DNA of 64,000 nt from Microbispora sp. ZYX-F-249. Its GTDB lineage: Bacteria; Actinomycetota; Actinomycetes; Streptosporangiales; Streptosporangiaceae. The stretch lies in the NCBI RefSeq assembly GCF_039649665.1, contig NZ_JBDJAW010000005.1, positions 124,001-188,000 on the forward strand, read 5' to 3'. Both the position numbers and the translations under genes were made by a program. This document shows positions 1-8,372 of this stretch, piece after piece; position 1 is the first letter of the stretch; the number at the start of each line of letters is the position of its first letter. The notes under the pieces were generated by a model. The model searched no databases and was not told the origin of the DNA. It was given only the letters and a program-made list of their open reading frames with translations.

Positions 1-43
1 GCCGCGCAGGCGCCGCGGATACGGGAAGACGGTCTCGCATCTT

Positions 44-1783
44 TCAGCCGGCCAGGAGCTGTGCGCCGGCCAGTTCCCGGTAGAGGCTGTCACCGCGGAG
101 CAGTTGTGCGTGCCTTCCCTGCGCTCTCACCCGTCCCCGTTCCAGGACGATGATGCGGTCCGCGTCCATGACCGTGGAGAGGCGGTGAGCGATCATTATC
201 ACCGTCGCCGTTCTGGCCACCTCCGTGACCGTCTCCCGCAGCGCGAGCTCGTTGGCGGCGTCCAACTGGGATGTCGCCTCGTCCATCAGGAGTATCCGCG
301 GGCGGCGCAGCAGAGCCCGGGCGATCGCGATCCGTTGCCGCTGGCCCCCCGACAGCGTCGTTCCCCTGTGACCGACCTCGGTGTCGAGGCCGGCGGGAAG
401 CCCGGTGACGAAGTCCGTCAGTCTCGTCTTCGCCAGCGCCTGCCACAGTTCTTCTTCGGTGGCGCCGGGGGCCGAGTAGCAGATGTTGTCGCGAAGACTC
501 CCGGCGAGCACGGGTGCGTCCTGTTCGACGTAGCCGATCTGGCCGCGCAACTCCGTCAGCGGCCAGTCGGCCACGTCCCTGCCGTCGATCGAGATCGTCC
601 CGGAGGTGGGCTCGTAGAAACGCTCGAGAAGTGAGAAGAGCGTGGTCTTGCCGGCGCCCGACTCGCCGACGAACGCGGTGACGCCTCCCGGAGGGATTTC
701 GAAGGAGACGTCATGTATCACCGGGTCCGCGCGATAGCCGAAGGACACGTTGCGGAAGCTCGCACCGGCGGGCGGACGAGATGCGGGCTCCACTGTGGAT
801 GCGGCCGCGGCCACCGCCTCCGCCGGCATCTGCTGAACCTCACGCATGCGGCGGACGGCCGCGACACCCGACTGGAACTCGGTGGCGCTCTGGACGAGCG
901 TCGAGATCGGCTGACTCAGGTTGAAGAGATAGAGCAGAAACGCCACAAGGGACGACACACCCAGATCGCCCGCGGCGACCCGCGCTCCGCCCGTGCCGAG
1001 CACGACGAGAAACGCAAGCTGGACGGCGATCCCCGCGGATCCCCTGGCGACGGAGTTCCACTTCGCCGTACTCGTCTCGAATCTCCACGCCTCGTCCACG
1101 GCGGCCCGCAGTTTCGATGTCTCTCTGTCCTCCGCGACACTCGCCTTCACGGTGCGGAAGGCGCCGAGCACGCGTTCCAGGGCGGCCCCGATGTCACCGA
1201 CCGCCCGTTGCACACCTTCCTGGGCACGGGAGATCCGGGTCATGACAAGACTCGCCGCACCGAGCGCGAGAACGAGGACCGCCCCCGATATGCCGAGAAG
1301 AATCGGGTCGAGGACGGCCATCATGACGATCCCGCCGATCAACATGACGAGCGCGTTGGCGGAGTTGACCACCGCTTGCGTGGCGGCGCTGCTCAGCAAG
1401 GTCGTGTCGGAGGTGACCCGGGAGATCAGGTCACCGGGCCGGTCGAGAGCGTCGACACGCAGGCGGACGATCCGCGTGACGAGTTGCCCGCGGGCGGCGC
1501 GGACCACGCCCGCCGCCGTTCGTTCCAGGAGATAGGTACCCGCACCCGCCGCGACCGCGCCGAGGACGACCAGGCCGGCGAGGACCACGACCGGACCCCA
1601 GACCGGTCCCCGTGCGCCGACGGAGTCCATGACCCACTTGGCCGCGAGCGGCTGCGCCAGCCCCGTCGCCGTTCCCGCGAACCCCAGGACTCCTCCCACC
1701 GCGAGGGCACGCCGGTGGGGGCGGACATGTTCCAGCAGAAGCCGCCGGACCTCGCCCCGCATACGGGCCTCCTTGGCGCTCAT
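44..1783 (-). CDS. ABC exporter of the lasso peptide cluster (D-type protein)
   Basis: A 579-residue half-transporter with an N-terminal six-helix membrane domain (about residues 20-310) fused to an ATPase domain. The Walker A motif GESGAGKTT, signature LSGGQRQR, Walker B ILLMDEATS and the H-loop in IAHRLS are all intact. Lasso D proteins of this build export the mature peptide and often give self-protection. The start is the ATG at 1783: an AAGGAGG ribosome site lies about 8 bases upstream and the codon overlaps the TGA of the upstream permease gene (TGATG), so translation is probably coupled. The open frame continues further upstream, but only as antisense shadow of that gene. It is the last gene of the minus-strand operon. 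It is clearly similar to the exporter at 25822-27600 (shared [11 protein letters not shown] and DEATSQLDA stretches). Family is certain; the lasso peptide as substrate is inferred from position. Confidence 0.93.
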   Translation of the reverse strand: MSAKEARMRGEVRRLLLEHVRPHRRALAVGGVLGFAGTATGLAQPLAAKWVMDSVGARGPVWGPVVVLAGLVVLGAVAAGAGTYLLERTAAGVVRAARGQLVTRIVRLRVDALDRPGDLISRVTSDTTLLSSAATQAVVNSANALVMLIGGIVMMAVLDPILLGISGAVLVLALGAASLVMTRISRAQEGVQRAVGDIGAALERVLGAFRTVKASVAEDRETSKLRAAVDEAWRFETSTAKWNSVARGSAGIAVQLAFLVVLGTGGARVAAGDLGVSSLVAFLLYLFNLSQPISTLVQSATEFQSGVAAVRRMREVQQMPAEAVAAAASTVEPASRPPAGASFRNVSFGYRADPVIHDVSFEIPPGGVTAFVGESGAGKTTLFSLLERFYEPTSGTISIDGRDVADWPLTELRGQIGYVEQDAPVLAGSLRDNICYSAPGATEEELWQALAKTRLTDFVTGLPAGLDTEVGHRGTTLSGGQRQRIAIARALLRRPRILLMDEATSQLDAANELALRETVTEVARTATVIMIAHRLSTVMDADRIIVLERGRVRAQGRHAQLLRGDSLYRELAGAQLLAG

Positions 1784-4368
1784 CAAATCGTCGCCTCCTT
1801 GTCCGTGCCGCGCATCGCGGAACGAGCCGTGATCAGGCACCCGACGATCGCCGTGACCAACGCGAGCACTCCGAAGGCGGCGAACGCGGCCAGGGGAAGG
1901 GCTCTCACGGTCGCCCCGGCATCGCCACCGGACATGAGGAACGCCATCCACACAGTCGCCGCCACACCCAGCAGCCAGGCGGGGACGACGGTCAGCACCA
2001 TCTCCCAGACGATCATCAGGGTGATCTGCGCGGGTAGCGCGCTGACCTGCCGGAGTGAAGTGAATTCGGCCGCGCGGTCGGCCGCGCTGAGCACCAGCGC
2101 GCTGACAGCCGCCAGAAGCAGGAACCCACCGACCAGAACCACGGCGAGAATCCCGATGTTGGAGGTGTTCGCCGAGCGCTCTCTCACGTACTCCTGCTGG
2201 AACTCCTTCTTGTCCTCGACCTTGACGATCGTGGTCGTACCGGCGATGTCCTCGAGAGCCCTGCGGACATCCGGCCGCGCACCTGATCCGGTGCCGACCA
2301 GAATCCGGTTGTAGGGCACCTCGGCCATGTGAGCGGCAAGCGCACGGCCGGGGAGGACGAGTCCTTCCTGGCCTCCCTTGTCGAGGCCGAAGACGGCCGC
2401 CACAGGGAGGACGACGGGACTCGACGCTCCGGTGATGCGCACCTCCACCTGGTCGCCGAGCGCGATGCCGCGCTGCCGGGCGTAGGAGGCGCCGACCGCG
2501 GCGCCGAGACCGGCGTCGACCTTCGCCAGGTCTCCCTGCAACACCTGGAGGTCGAGCAGCCGGCTGGGGGCGCCCGTCGCGACGGTCGCGTACGTGGAGG
2601 CGGCGTTCTGGACCGACCTGTCGGAGCCCTGCCGAAGCGACGTGGCCTGTGCCCACGCGTCCCACAATCCGGCCGTGGCCGTGACTCCGGGGACCGCCGC
2701 CGCCCTCTTGCGGAACTCCTCGTCGAGGCCGATGTAGGTGTCGCGCACGAGCGGAGTCCGAACGATGTAGTCCGCGTCGATCCGTGCCGCGGCCTCCGCC
2801 GTGGTGCTCAGGGTGTACAGCGGGAGACTGCTGAGCGCCCATCCGGCGATCGCCACGCCTACGGCGAGCGGAGCAACGACCCCGGCGTACCGGCGGTGCT
2901 GAAACCGTGTGTTCGCCGCGGCCAGGTAGCCGCTGACGGGAGAGAGCGCTCCTACCGGGACGCGCGCCAGGAACGCCATGCCGAACACGATCCATGAGCC
3001 GATGAGCCCGATGCCGATCATGACGAGGCCGCTCGCCGCCACGCCGTAGACGCCGCGCAGAGCGGGCGGCATCAGGCCTGCCATGCCCAGGACCTGTATG
3101 CCGCCCGCACCGGCGAGCGACAGAAGCCCGAGCACCACCCTGGTCCTGACGCCACCCCGTCTTCCGATGGACGCGAACGCGTTCGTCAACGCCTCAGCGG
3201 GCCTGATCTTCAAAGCGGCACGCGCGGCGAACCAGGCGGCCACCTGACTCGCCAGAACGGCGATCAGCACGGCCAGCGCGATCGGCCGAAGATCGTAGAC
3301 AACCCGGAAAGCCGGATTGAAGATCCCGCGGGACCTCAGAGCCACGGCGAGCACCTCTGCCAGGACCAGCCCCAGCGCGCTTCCCGTAAGGGCGCCCAGT
3401 ACGCCGAGCAGCAACGCCTCGGCCAGGCACAGCAGCCTGATCTGCCCCGGGGTGGCGCCGATCGCCCGCAGCAAGGCGAGTTGTCTCGCTCGACGTCGAA
3501 CGGACGTGATCAGCGCGCCGCTGATGACGGTGATCGCCATGAATGCGACGATCACCATCAACATCCCCATGGTCTGGGCGGTGGTCCGATCGTCGGGCAG
3601 GCTGGCTTCCAGCGCGCCCCGGGCGGTCCCCGAAGCTACCCGCAGGGTGGGCAGGTCGGCGGGACCCGGGGTGTCGCCCCGGATCTCGCCGGCGAGCGCC
3701 GCCCGGACCCGCGCCTCCACCGCCGCCGGATCGGCGCCGGGGGTGACGAAGACACCGAGACCGTCCGCTCTGCCGGCGCCGTGCGCCGCCGCCTTCGCCG
3801 CCTGCGCCGGTGTGAAGAAGAGCGTCCTCTGATAGCGCAGCGGCGCGGCTCGGTCCGGTTCGGCTATCCCGGCCACGCGGTATTCGCGAGGGATCCCGGC
3901 GACCAGAACCGTCACCCTGCCGCCGGGCGACACCGCGGCCGCCTCCGCCCAGGTGCGGTCCAGGACCACCTCGTCGTCCGATCCGGGGCTCCGGCCCTCG
4001 ATGAGCGAGAACGGCGTGAGCTTCGCGCTGGTCCACCCGTGACCGAACTGAGCGATCGTCGCCGGGTCGAGCGCCGGCTGCCCCTGCCGGTTCAGGACGA
4101 CCGCGGTGAACGTGAGCTCGGGCACGACCTCGCGTACCCCCGGCAACGCCTCGACGCTTTTCACCGCCTCGGCGGTGAAAAGGCCCGGCGCGCCTCCCGC
4201 CACGACGGGGACCGCCGCGTACCGTTCGACCGGCGCCTCGGAACGGGCCGCCGAACCCTGGATCACCGAGAAGGCGCTGATCAGGCCGGCACCGATGACG
4301 ATCATCAGGAACGCGCCGGCGAGCGTCCCCGGCTGACGCCGTAAAGTACGCCATGCGACGCCCAGCAT
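1783..4368 (-). CDS. FtsX/MacB-type ABC transporter permease, two FtsX domains
   Basis: An 861-residue membrane protein with a membrane segment near residues 15-35, a large extracytoplasmic domain, three closely spaced FtsX helices near residues 260-390 and a second, similar set at the C-terminus. This duplicated layout is typical of actinobacterial LolC/MacB-like permeases that work with a separate ATPase. The ATG at 4368 is chosen because it overlaps the stop of the ATPase gene (TGATG), although the frame stays open further upstream. The ATPase partner is the next gene upstream in the same operon. Transporters of this class usually act on substrates in the envelope and often confer resistance to antimicrobial peptides. 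A self-immunity or export role for the lasso peptide is therefore reasonable but not shown by the sequence. Confidence 0.9.
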   Translation of the reverse strand: MLGVAWRTLRRQPGTLAGAFLMIVIGAGLISAFSVIQGSAARSEAPVERYAAVPVVAGGAPGLFTAEAVKSVEALPGVREVVPELTFTAVVLNRQGQPALDPATIAQFGHGWTSAKLTPFSLIEGRSPGSDDEVVLDRTWAEAAAVSPGGRVTVLVAGIPREYRVAGIAEPDRAAPLRYQRTLFFTPAQAAKAAAHGAGRADGLGVFVTPGADPAAVEARVRAALAGEIRGDTPGPADLPTLRVASGTARGALEASLPDDRTTAQTMGMLMVIVAFMAITVISGALITSVRRRARQLALLRAIGATPGQIRLLCLAEALLLGVLGALTGSALGLVLAEVLAVALRSRGIFNPAFRVVYDLRPIALAVLIAVLASQVAAWFAARAALKIRPAEALTNAFASIGRRGGVRTRVVLGLLSLAGAGGIQVLGMAGLMPPALRGVYGVAASGLVMIGIGLIGSWIVFGMAFLARVPVGALSPVSGYLAAANTRFQHRRYAGVVAPLAVGVAIAGWALSSLPLYTLSTTAEAAARIDADYIVRTPLVRDTYIGLDEEFRKRAAAVPGVTATAGLWDAWAQATSLRQGSDRSVQNAASTYATVATGAPSRLLDLQVLQGDLAKVDAGLGAAVGASYARQRGIALGDQVEVRITGASSPVVLPVAAVFGLDKGGQEGLVLPGRALAAHMAEVPYNRILVGTGSGARPDVRRALEDIAGTTTIVKVEDKKEFQQEYVRERSANTSNIGILAVVLVGGFLLLAAVSALVLSAADRAAEFTSLRQVSALPAQITLMIVWEMVLTVVPAWLLGVAATVWMAFLMSGGDAGATVRALPLAAFAAFGVLALVTAIVGCLITARSAMRGTDKEATI

Positions 4369-5126
4369 CAGTCGCCCACCATGCCCGTCAGGCTGCCGGC
4401 GACGCGCTCCGGTGTAGGGGCGTCCATCACGTCGACGATCTCGCCGTCCACGAGGAAGAGCACCTGATCCGCGTACGCGGCGGCCACCGGATCGTGCGTC
4501 ACCATGATCATGCTTTGGCCGAGGTCGTTCACGGTCTCGCGCAGCACCGACAGGACCGCCCTGCTGGACGCCTTGTCGAGGGCCCCGGTCGGCTCGTCGG
4601 CGCACAGGATCCCGGGTTTCGTGACGAGCGCCCGGCATATGGCCACCCGTTGCTGCTGCCCGCCCGACAGCTCGTGCGGACGATGGCCGAGGCGATCGGC
4701 GATGCCGGCGCGACTGACGATGGCGTTCATCCAGTCCTCGTCGGCGGAGCGACCGGCCAGGCGCAGGGGAAGCGTGATGTTCTCCGCCGCGGTCAGCGCG
4801 GGCATCAGGTTGAAGGACTGGAAGACGAACCCGACCCGCTCACGGCGGATCATGGCGAGTCGCTTCTCGGGCAGGCCGGTCAGCTTGGTGTCGCCCAGGT
4901 AGACCGATCCCGAACTCGGTTCGAGCAGTCCCGCCGCGCACTGCAACAAGGTCGTCTTGCCCGAGCCGGAAGGACCCATGACGGCGGTGAAGGTGCCGGA
5001 GGCGAAGCTCCAGTTCGCGTTCTTCAACGCGACCACCGCCGTCTGCCCCTCACCGTAAACGTGGGTCACCTCTTCCAGGCGGACGGCGGCCCGCGTGTCC
5101 ACAGTGTTCGTCTCAGCGCGCGTCAT
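4368..5126 (-). CDS. ABC transporter ATP-binding protein (LolD/MacB-like)
   Basis: A 252-residue stand-alone ATPase with Walker A GPSGSGKTT (about residues 52-60), Q-loop FVFQSFNLMPALTA, signature LSGGQQQR, Walker B ILCADEPTGALD and H-loop VTHD. The LMPxLTAxENI stretch is typical of ATPases that energise FtsX-type permeases, and the permease gene follows with a one-base overlap. The ATG at 5126 lies 14 bases inside the end of the upstream B2 gene, so the transporter genes belong to the lasso operon rather than being mere neighbours. Confidence 0.93.
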   Translation of the reverse strand: MTRAETNTVDTRAAVRLEEVTHVYGEGQTAVVALKNANWSFASGTFTAVMGPSGSGKTTLLQCAAGLLEPSSGSVYLGDTKLTGLPEKRLAMIRRERVGFVFQSFNLMPALTAAENITLPLRLAGRSADEDWMNAIVSRAGIADRLGHRPHELSGGQQQRVAICRALVTKPGILCADEPTGALDKASSRAVLSVLRETVNDLGQSMIMVTHDPVAAAYADQVLFLVDGEIVDVMDAPTPERVAGSLTGMVGD

Positions 5127-5541
5127 GAACCGCCACCTTCATGGTCACGAAGAAGTGAGCGATCTCCGCCGGGTTCTCACCGATGGGCTTTCCGTTCACC
5201 TCGACCCAGGCGTGGGCCTCGAACGGATGCGTGCTGACTCCCGTGCACCACTCCGGCCAGCCGCCGCTCAGCCGGCACAGCAGGGCCGTCGCGATGGACC
5301 GTTCGAGGCAGCGCGGGCCGGCGAGCCGGATGCCCATGCCGACGACCGCCCCTCGCGCGCGCTCCGCCTCGTGTTCCGTGGCCGGGCGCGCGCCGCGGCT
5401 GAAGATCTCCAGAAGGCGCCTCAGCCGGTACGGGCTGCAGCGAGCCAGCGGCCAGGCCAGGCCCATGGCGAGCAGCGCGGGCGGGCGCAGACGCCAGGGC
5501 GGCCGCTCCGCCGTCTCGAGCGTCACCAACTTCGGGCTCAT
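5113..5541 (-). CDS. Lasso peptide leader peptidase B2 (transglutaminase-like cysteine protease)
   Basis: A 142-residue protein matching the lasso B2 family. The N-terminal part is Arg/Leu-rich, the predicted nucleophile lies in RCLERSIATALLCR and the histidine in FEAHAWVEVNGKPIG. Members cut the leader from the precursor after RRE-protein B1 has bound it. In most homologues an acidic residue follows the AHAWVE strand and completes the Cys-His-Asp triad; here that stretch reads GENPAEIAHFF, so the third residue is not obvious. The start ATG overlaps the TGA of B1 (ATGA), and the 3' end overlaps the next gene by 14 bases. Confidence 0.9.
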   Translation of the reverse strand: MSPKLVTLETAERPPWRLRPPALLAMGLAWPLARCSPYRLRRLLEIFSRGARPATEHEAERARGAVVGMGIRLAGPRCLERSIATALLCRLSGGWPEWCTGVSTHPFEAHAWVEVNGKPIGENPAEIAHFFVTMKVAVHDAR

Positions 5542-5795
5542 CGGACCACCAACTCGGCCGCCTCGAGCTTCTCCAGCATGCGATGGACGTCCGCCGCCAG
5601 ATCTCCGGCCGCTTCCGGATAGCGCTCACGGAGATCCGCGAGCGCCGACTCGACGCCCTCCTCCTCCGTGAGGTGCCGGATGACCAGCGCGGCGGTGTCG
5701 TTCATCTGCCAGTACCGTCCGCGCCGGGTGTCGAGAAGCACCGCGCCGGTACTGGTCTGCGTGAACGTGATGTGAGACGGCAGATGCCAGGTCAT
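5538..5795 (-). CDS. Lasso peptide RRE protein B1 (PqqD-like)
   Basis: An 85-residue PqqD-fold protein, the RiPP recognition element that binds the conserved Tyr-Pro and Gly-Phe positions of the leader and presents it to B2. Family hallmarks are an N-terminal strand, LLDTRRGRYWQMNDTA, and a helical C-terminus ending LEKLEAAELVV. The ATG at 5795 has an AAGGAGT ribosome site and gives the usual length. A second in-frame ATG at 5837 would add 14 residues; it overlaps the cyclase stop (ATGA) and also has a GGGAG upstream, so it remains possible. The stop overlaps the B2 start. Confidence 0.9.
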   Translation of the reverse strand: MTWHLPSHITFTQTSTGAVLLDTRRGRYWQMNDTAALVIRHLTEEEGVESALADLRERYPEAAGDLAADVHRMLEKLEAAELVVR

Positions 5796-5833
5796 CCCAA
5801 CTCCTTGAAATCCGTCCGGACGGCGTTCCACAC

Positions 5834-7630
5834 TCATCCGATCGCTTCTCCCGATAGCGACCTGAGCCACAGTTCGACCCCGAGCGTGGTGTCGAACGGC
5901 ATGAACGGCCTCGCGTCCGCGTGCTCCTCGAAGAGGACGGACCGCAGACCGCCGGGATCGATCAACCCCATGCGGGCCAGATGGGAATCCCCGCAGATCT
6001 CCCACAACCGCTGCCGGTGCATCCGGAGCCCTTCGTAGAACTCGGCGCTCCCGTCGCCCTTGGTCTGCCGGTCGAGGACGTACGGCACCAACCCCCGCAT
6101 CGCGGCGGCGAGGACGGGCTTCGCACGGGCCGTCGACAGCCGGTCTTCGAGGCGGACCGACAGAGCCGCGTCGAGCACGAGGTCGTCCAGGTACGGGGCC
6201 TCGAGCGAAACCCCGAACTGCTCGGCCATTCGGGAGACCCCGCGGATGTTCCAGCCCGTCGCCTGGACCGACCGGACCATCTCATGCTGGACCGGCAGTG
6301 CGGAGAAGGGCGCGGGCTGTTCCTCCGCGAGTTCGTACAGCAGCCGGCGAGCGGTGCGTACCGCGTCCTCGGTCGCCCACGGCGGCATCCGGGGGACGAT
6401 CTCCCAGCCCGTCTCGTCGCCCCACAGCCGCTGGTCGTCGATCTGGTCCGCGTTCCAGGCGAGCCAGCGGGGATACGGCTTCATGGTCGAGAACCGCCGG
6501 ATCGTGTCGCTCGGGCTCCAGCGGTACCGGGCCCTGGCCGACCTGATGTGGCGAAGTGATCGCCACGGTGTCTGACGCGACATGGTGTAGACGCCCGTCG
6601 TCGTCGTGTGGAACAGCTCGTCACCGCCGGAGCCCTGCATGTGTCGCGTGGAGCCCATATCGGCGACCAGTTTCAGCACGTGTTCGAGCCGCGCGCGAGG
6701 ACGGGCGAGCGGGACGGGCCCTTCCAGGTCGAGCCGGGCCGTGGACAGCGGGGCGTACAACGCCGGTCCCGTACCGCGTGACAGGACCACGTGCTCGGCG
6801 TGCGGGAGTTCGGCTCGGCACCGATCCGCCCAGACCTTGTCGTCGTTGAGATCACCGGCCGCCTCGTAGTGCACGGTCACCAGGCGGCCGGGGTTCGCCG
6901 CCGCGAGGAAACACAGGGCGGTCGAATCCATTCCGCCGGAGAAGTCCGAGCTGATGGTCTCGGCCCGGTGGCTGCGTGCCGCCACCGCCGCCCGCAGAGC
7001 GTCGCGGACCATCCCTGCTCCGTCGGCGAGGGATACTTCGGGCGCCGGCGGGGCCCACCAGGGCTCGACGTTCCCGGCTCCGTCCGAGGTCATACGCAGA
7101 TAGCAGCCAGGCCGTAGCGCTCGGACGCCTTTCCAGAGCGAATTCTCGCTCAACGGCCAAGGGGCGCCGAAGGGAGTCAGGAGGTGCAGCGCCAGACGCT
7201 CTTCGTCGATCCACGCGCTGGTCAGCTGTGCGATGGTCTGCGGCCGGTCCGCCGCGACCGTGACGCCCAGGACAGTGCCGTAGAAGATCTGGCGGGCGGT
7301 CGAGATGGTCCCCTGCGCCCGCACCTGCCCGCCGACAGATCCGATCAAATGGAAGGAACCGGAGATCGACCTGCTCAACGCGTCGAGGTCCCGGACGGTC
7401 CGCAGACGACGGAGCCGGTCGGACAGGTCTTCCTCGGCGACGGCCGAGGTGCCCAGGAGCGCGATCCCCCCGTGCGGGGACTCGGCCAGTACGACGTCGG
7501 CGTCGCGCCACCGGCCCACCAGCCAGGGACGGCCGGAGGGATGTCTCAGGACCTTTTCACGCAGCGATGCGGGAAGCAGGTCCTCGATTTCGTTCGCCGC
7601 CGGACTGTCGGGCAGAACGACGAATTCCAT
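5834..7630 (-). CDS. Lasso cyclase (asparagine synthetase-like C protein)
   Basis: A 598-residue homologue of asparagine synthetase B. The C-terminal half has the ATP-pyrophosphatase loop SGGMDST (near residue 230) and a GSGGDELF segment. Lasso C proteins adenylate the side-chain carboxylate of an Asp or Glu in the core and couple it to the N-terminal amine, closing the macrolactam ring. The N-terminal half is the degenerate glutaminase-like domain: it begins MEFVVLPDS, with no catalytic Cys2, as expected for a cyclase that does not use glutamine. The ATG at 7630 is preceded by GGAAGG at good spacing. It lies about 110 bases downstream of the hairpin at 7739-7766 and so is separated from the precursor genes, while every downstream junction is tight. 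Confidence 0.94.
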   Translation of the reverse strand: MEFVVLPDSPAANEIEDLLPASLREKVLRHPSGRPWLVGRWRDADVVLAESPHGGIALLGTSAVAEEDLSDRLRRLRTVRDLDALSRSISGSFHLIGSVGGQVRAQGTISTARQIFYGTVLGVTVAADRPQTIAQLTSAWIDEERLALHLLTPFGAPWPLSENSLWKGVRALRPGCYLRMTSDGAGNVEPWWAPPAPEVSLADGAGMVRDALRAAVAARSHRAETISSDFSGGMDSTALCFLAAANPGRLVTVHYEAAGDLNDDKVWADRCRAELPHAEHVVLSRGTGPALYAPLSTARLDLEGPVPLARPRARLEHVLKLVADMGSTRHMQGSGGDELFHTTTTGVYTMSRQTPWRSLRHIRSARARYRWSPSDTIRRFSTMKPYPRWLAWNADQIDDQRLWGDETGWEIVPRMPPWATEDAVRTARRLLYELAEEQPAPFSALPVQHEMVRSVQATGWNIRGVSRMAEQFGVSLEAPYLDDLVLDAALSVRLEDRLSTARAKPVLAAAMRGLVPYVLDRQTKGDGSAEFYEGLRMHRQRLWEICGDSHLARMGLIDPGGLRSVLFEEHADARPFMPFDTTLGVELWLRSLSGEAIG

Positions 7631-7738
7631 AGCCAGCCTTCCAGTCCCAAATCGAATAACACTCGTACGCCTCGACATTTCCGCGAGCGGACCGGCGCGA
7701 GGAGTACGCCCACACGATTTTGGTCCGGGGGAGGGCGA

Positions 7739-7766
7739 CTTCCGACGGCATGTGCGCCGTCGGAAG
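7739..7766 (-). terminator. Hairpin between lasso precursors and cyclase (attenuator or processing site)
   Basis: A perfect 11-base-pair inverted repeat: CTTCCGACGGC at 7739-7749 and GCCGTCGGAAG at 7756-7766, with a six-base loop. The stem extends by two more GC pairs after one mismatch. It lies between the last precursor stop (7813) and the cyclase start (7630) with no clear T run in the direction of transcription. Such a structure commonly leaves precursor transcripts abundant while letting a minority of transcripts read into the enzyme genes. Confidence 0.75.
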
Positions 7767-7812
7767 CCGCCGTCTCAGGACGGATCGATCACGCCATGCG
7801 GCTACTCCCGGC

Positions 7813-7938
7813 TCAGAGCCAGTACCAGCCCAAAATGCTGTCGATCCACTTACCGCGGAGGGCATCCCGGGTCAGCTCGGAGAAGTCGCCGACCTCGGCG
7901 ACAGCCGGAGCCTCGTAAGGCGCCTTCTGCTCGTTCAT
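7813..7938 (-). CDS. Lasso peptide precursor A1
   Basis: A 41-residue precursor. Residues 1-23 are identical to those of the second precursor at 8050-8175. They carry the class II lasso leader landmarks Tyr8-x-x-Pro11, Gly17-x-Phe19 and Leu22-Thr23, which B1 recognises. Placing Thr23 at the usual -2 position gives the core DALRGKWIDSILGWYWL (residues 25-41), in which Asp33 is core residue 9 and could form a nine-membered ring with the N-terminus. An Asp as core residue 1 is unusual, so either the cut site differs or this product is atypical. The ribosome site AAAGGGGAG stands 4 bases before the ATG. It is too short for normal ORF calling and was found by reading the repeat. Confidence 0.88.
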   Translation of the reverse strand: MNEQKAPYEAPAVAEVGDFSELTRDALRGKWIDSILGWYWL

Positions 7939-8049
7939 GTTCTCCCCTTTCATGCGCCGGCGGCGCATCACCCGGACGTCAGGGCCGATGAGTCGTCTCG
8001 TCGGCCACCGCCCAGGACGGATCGATCACGACGTGCGGCTACGCCCGAC

Positions 8050-8175
8050 TCAGTCCCAGTAGTAGCCCCAGATGCTGTCCGCCCACTTACCGCGGTTGGT
8101 GAGCTGGGTCAGCTCGGAGAAGTCGCCGACCTCGGCGACAGCCGGAGCCTCGTAAGGCGCCTTCTGCTCGTTCAT
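8050..8175 (-). CDS. Lasso peptide precursor A2
   Basis: A 41-residue precursor, first of the tandem pair in transcription order. Its leader (residues 1-23) is identical to A1. Taking Thr23 as -2, the core is LTNRGKWADSIWGYYWD (residues 25-41); Asp33 is then core position 9, the only acidic residue within the usual 7-9 range. Leu as first core residue has precedent in the citrulassin family. The core is rich in aromatic residues (Trp7, Trp12, Tyr14, Tyr15, Trp16) that could act as steric plugs. Ribosome site AAAGGGGAG precedes the ATG. About 200 bases separate it from the hydrolase gene upstream, leaving room for a promoter of its own. Confidence 0.92.
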   Translation of the reverse strand: MNEQKAPYEAPAVAEVGDFSELTQLTNRGKWADSIWGYYWD

Positions 8176-8372
8176 GTTCTCCCCTTTCGTGCGCCGGCGG
8201 CGCATCGATTGGATATCACGGCCGATGAATCCTTTCTTCGGCCGCGGCCCTTCGGACAGATCAAACTCTGCCCCACGAGAATTCCCCGGCGCTTCCCCGC
8301 CGATTCCTCCGCCGCGTTCTCCGACCACTTCGCGTTTTCCGCCGCGCGAATTCGGGAGCACGCCCGGGCGTT
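8176..8372 (-). other. Intergenic region upstream of lasso precursor A2
   Basis: This 197-base non-coding stretch lies between the hydrolase stop and precursor A2 and is locally less GC-rich (for example near 8255-8290) than its surroundings. It is the natural place for the precursor promoter, but I could not find a convincing pair of -35 and -10 hexamers. A TTGATC on the minus strand near 8259-8264 has no good partner. Confidence 0.4.

Larger units (their letters stand above)
7777..8245 (-). repeat. Tandem duplication carrying the two lasso precursor genes
   Basis: Two imperfect copies with a 237-base offset. The shared segment starts at AGGACGGATCGATCACG (7777 and 8014), runs through the whole precursor gene and its ribosome site, and continues through an upstream GCGCCGGCGGCGC element to about GGCCGATGA. 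The leader codons and untranslated flanks are almost identical. Differences concentrate in the core codons, as expected after a duplication followed by diversification of the product-coding part. Confidence 0.88.

Noticed and set aside
8050-8175. Lasso core starting at Gly29 (the only Gly near the cleavage region)
   Set aside because: The only acidic residue would then be at core position 5, outside the 7-9 needed for a ring, and the -2 residue would not be Thr.
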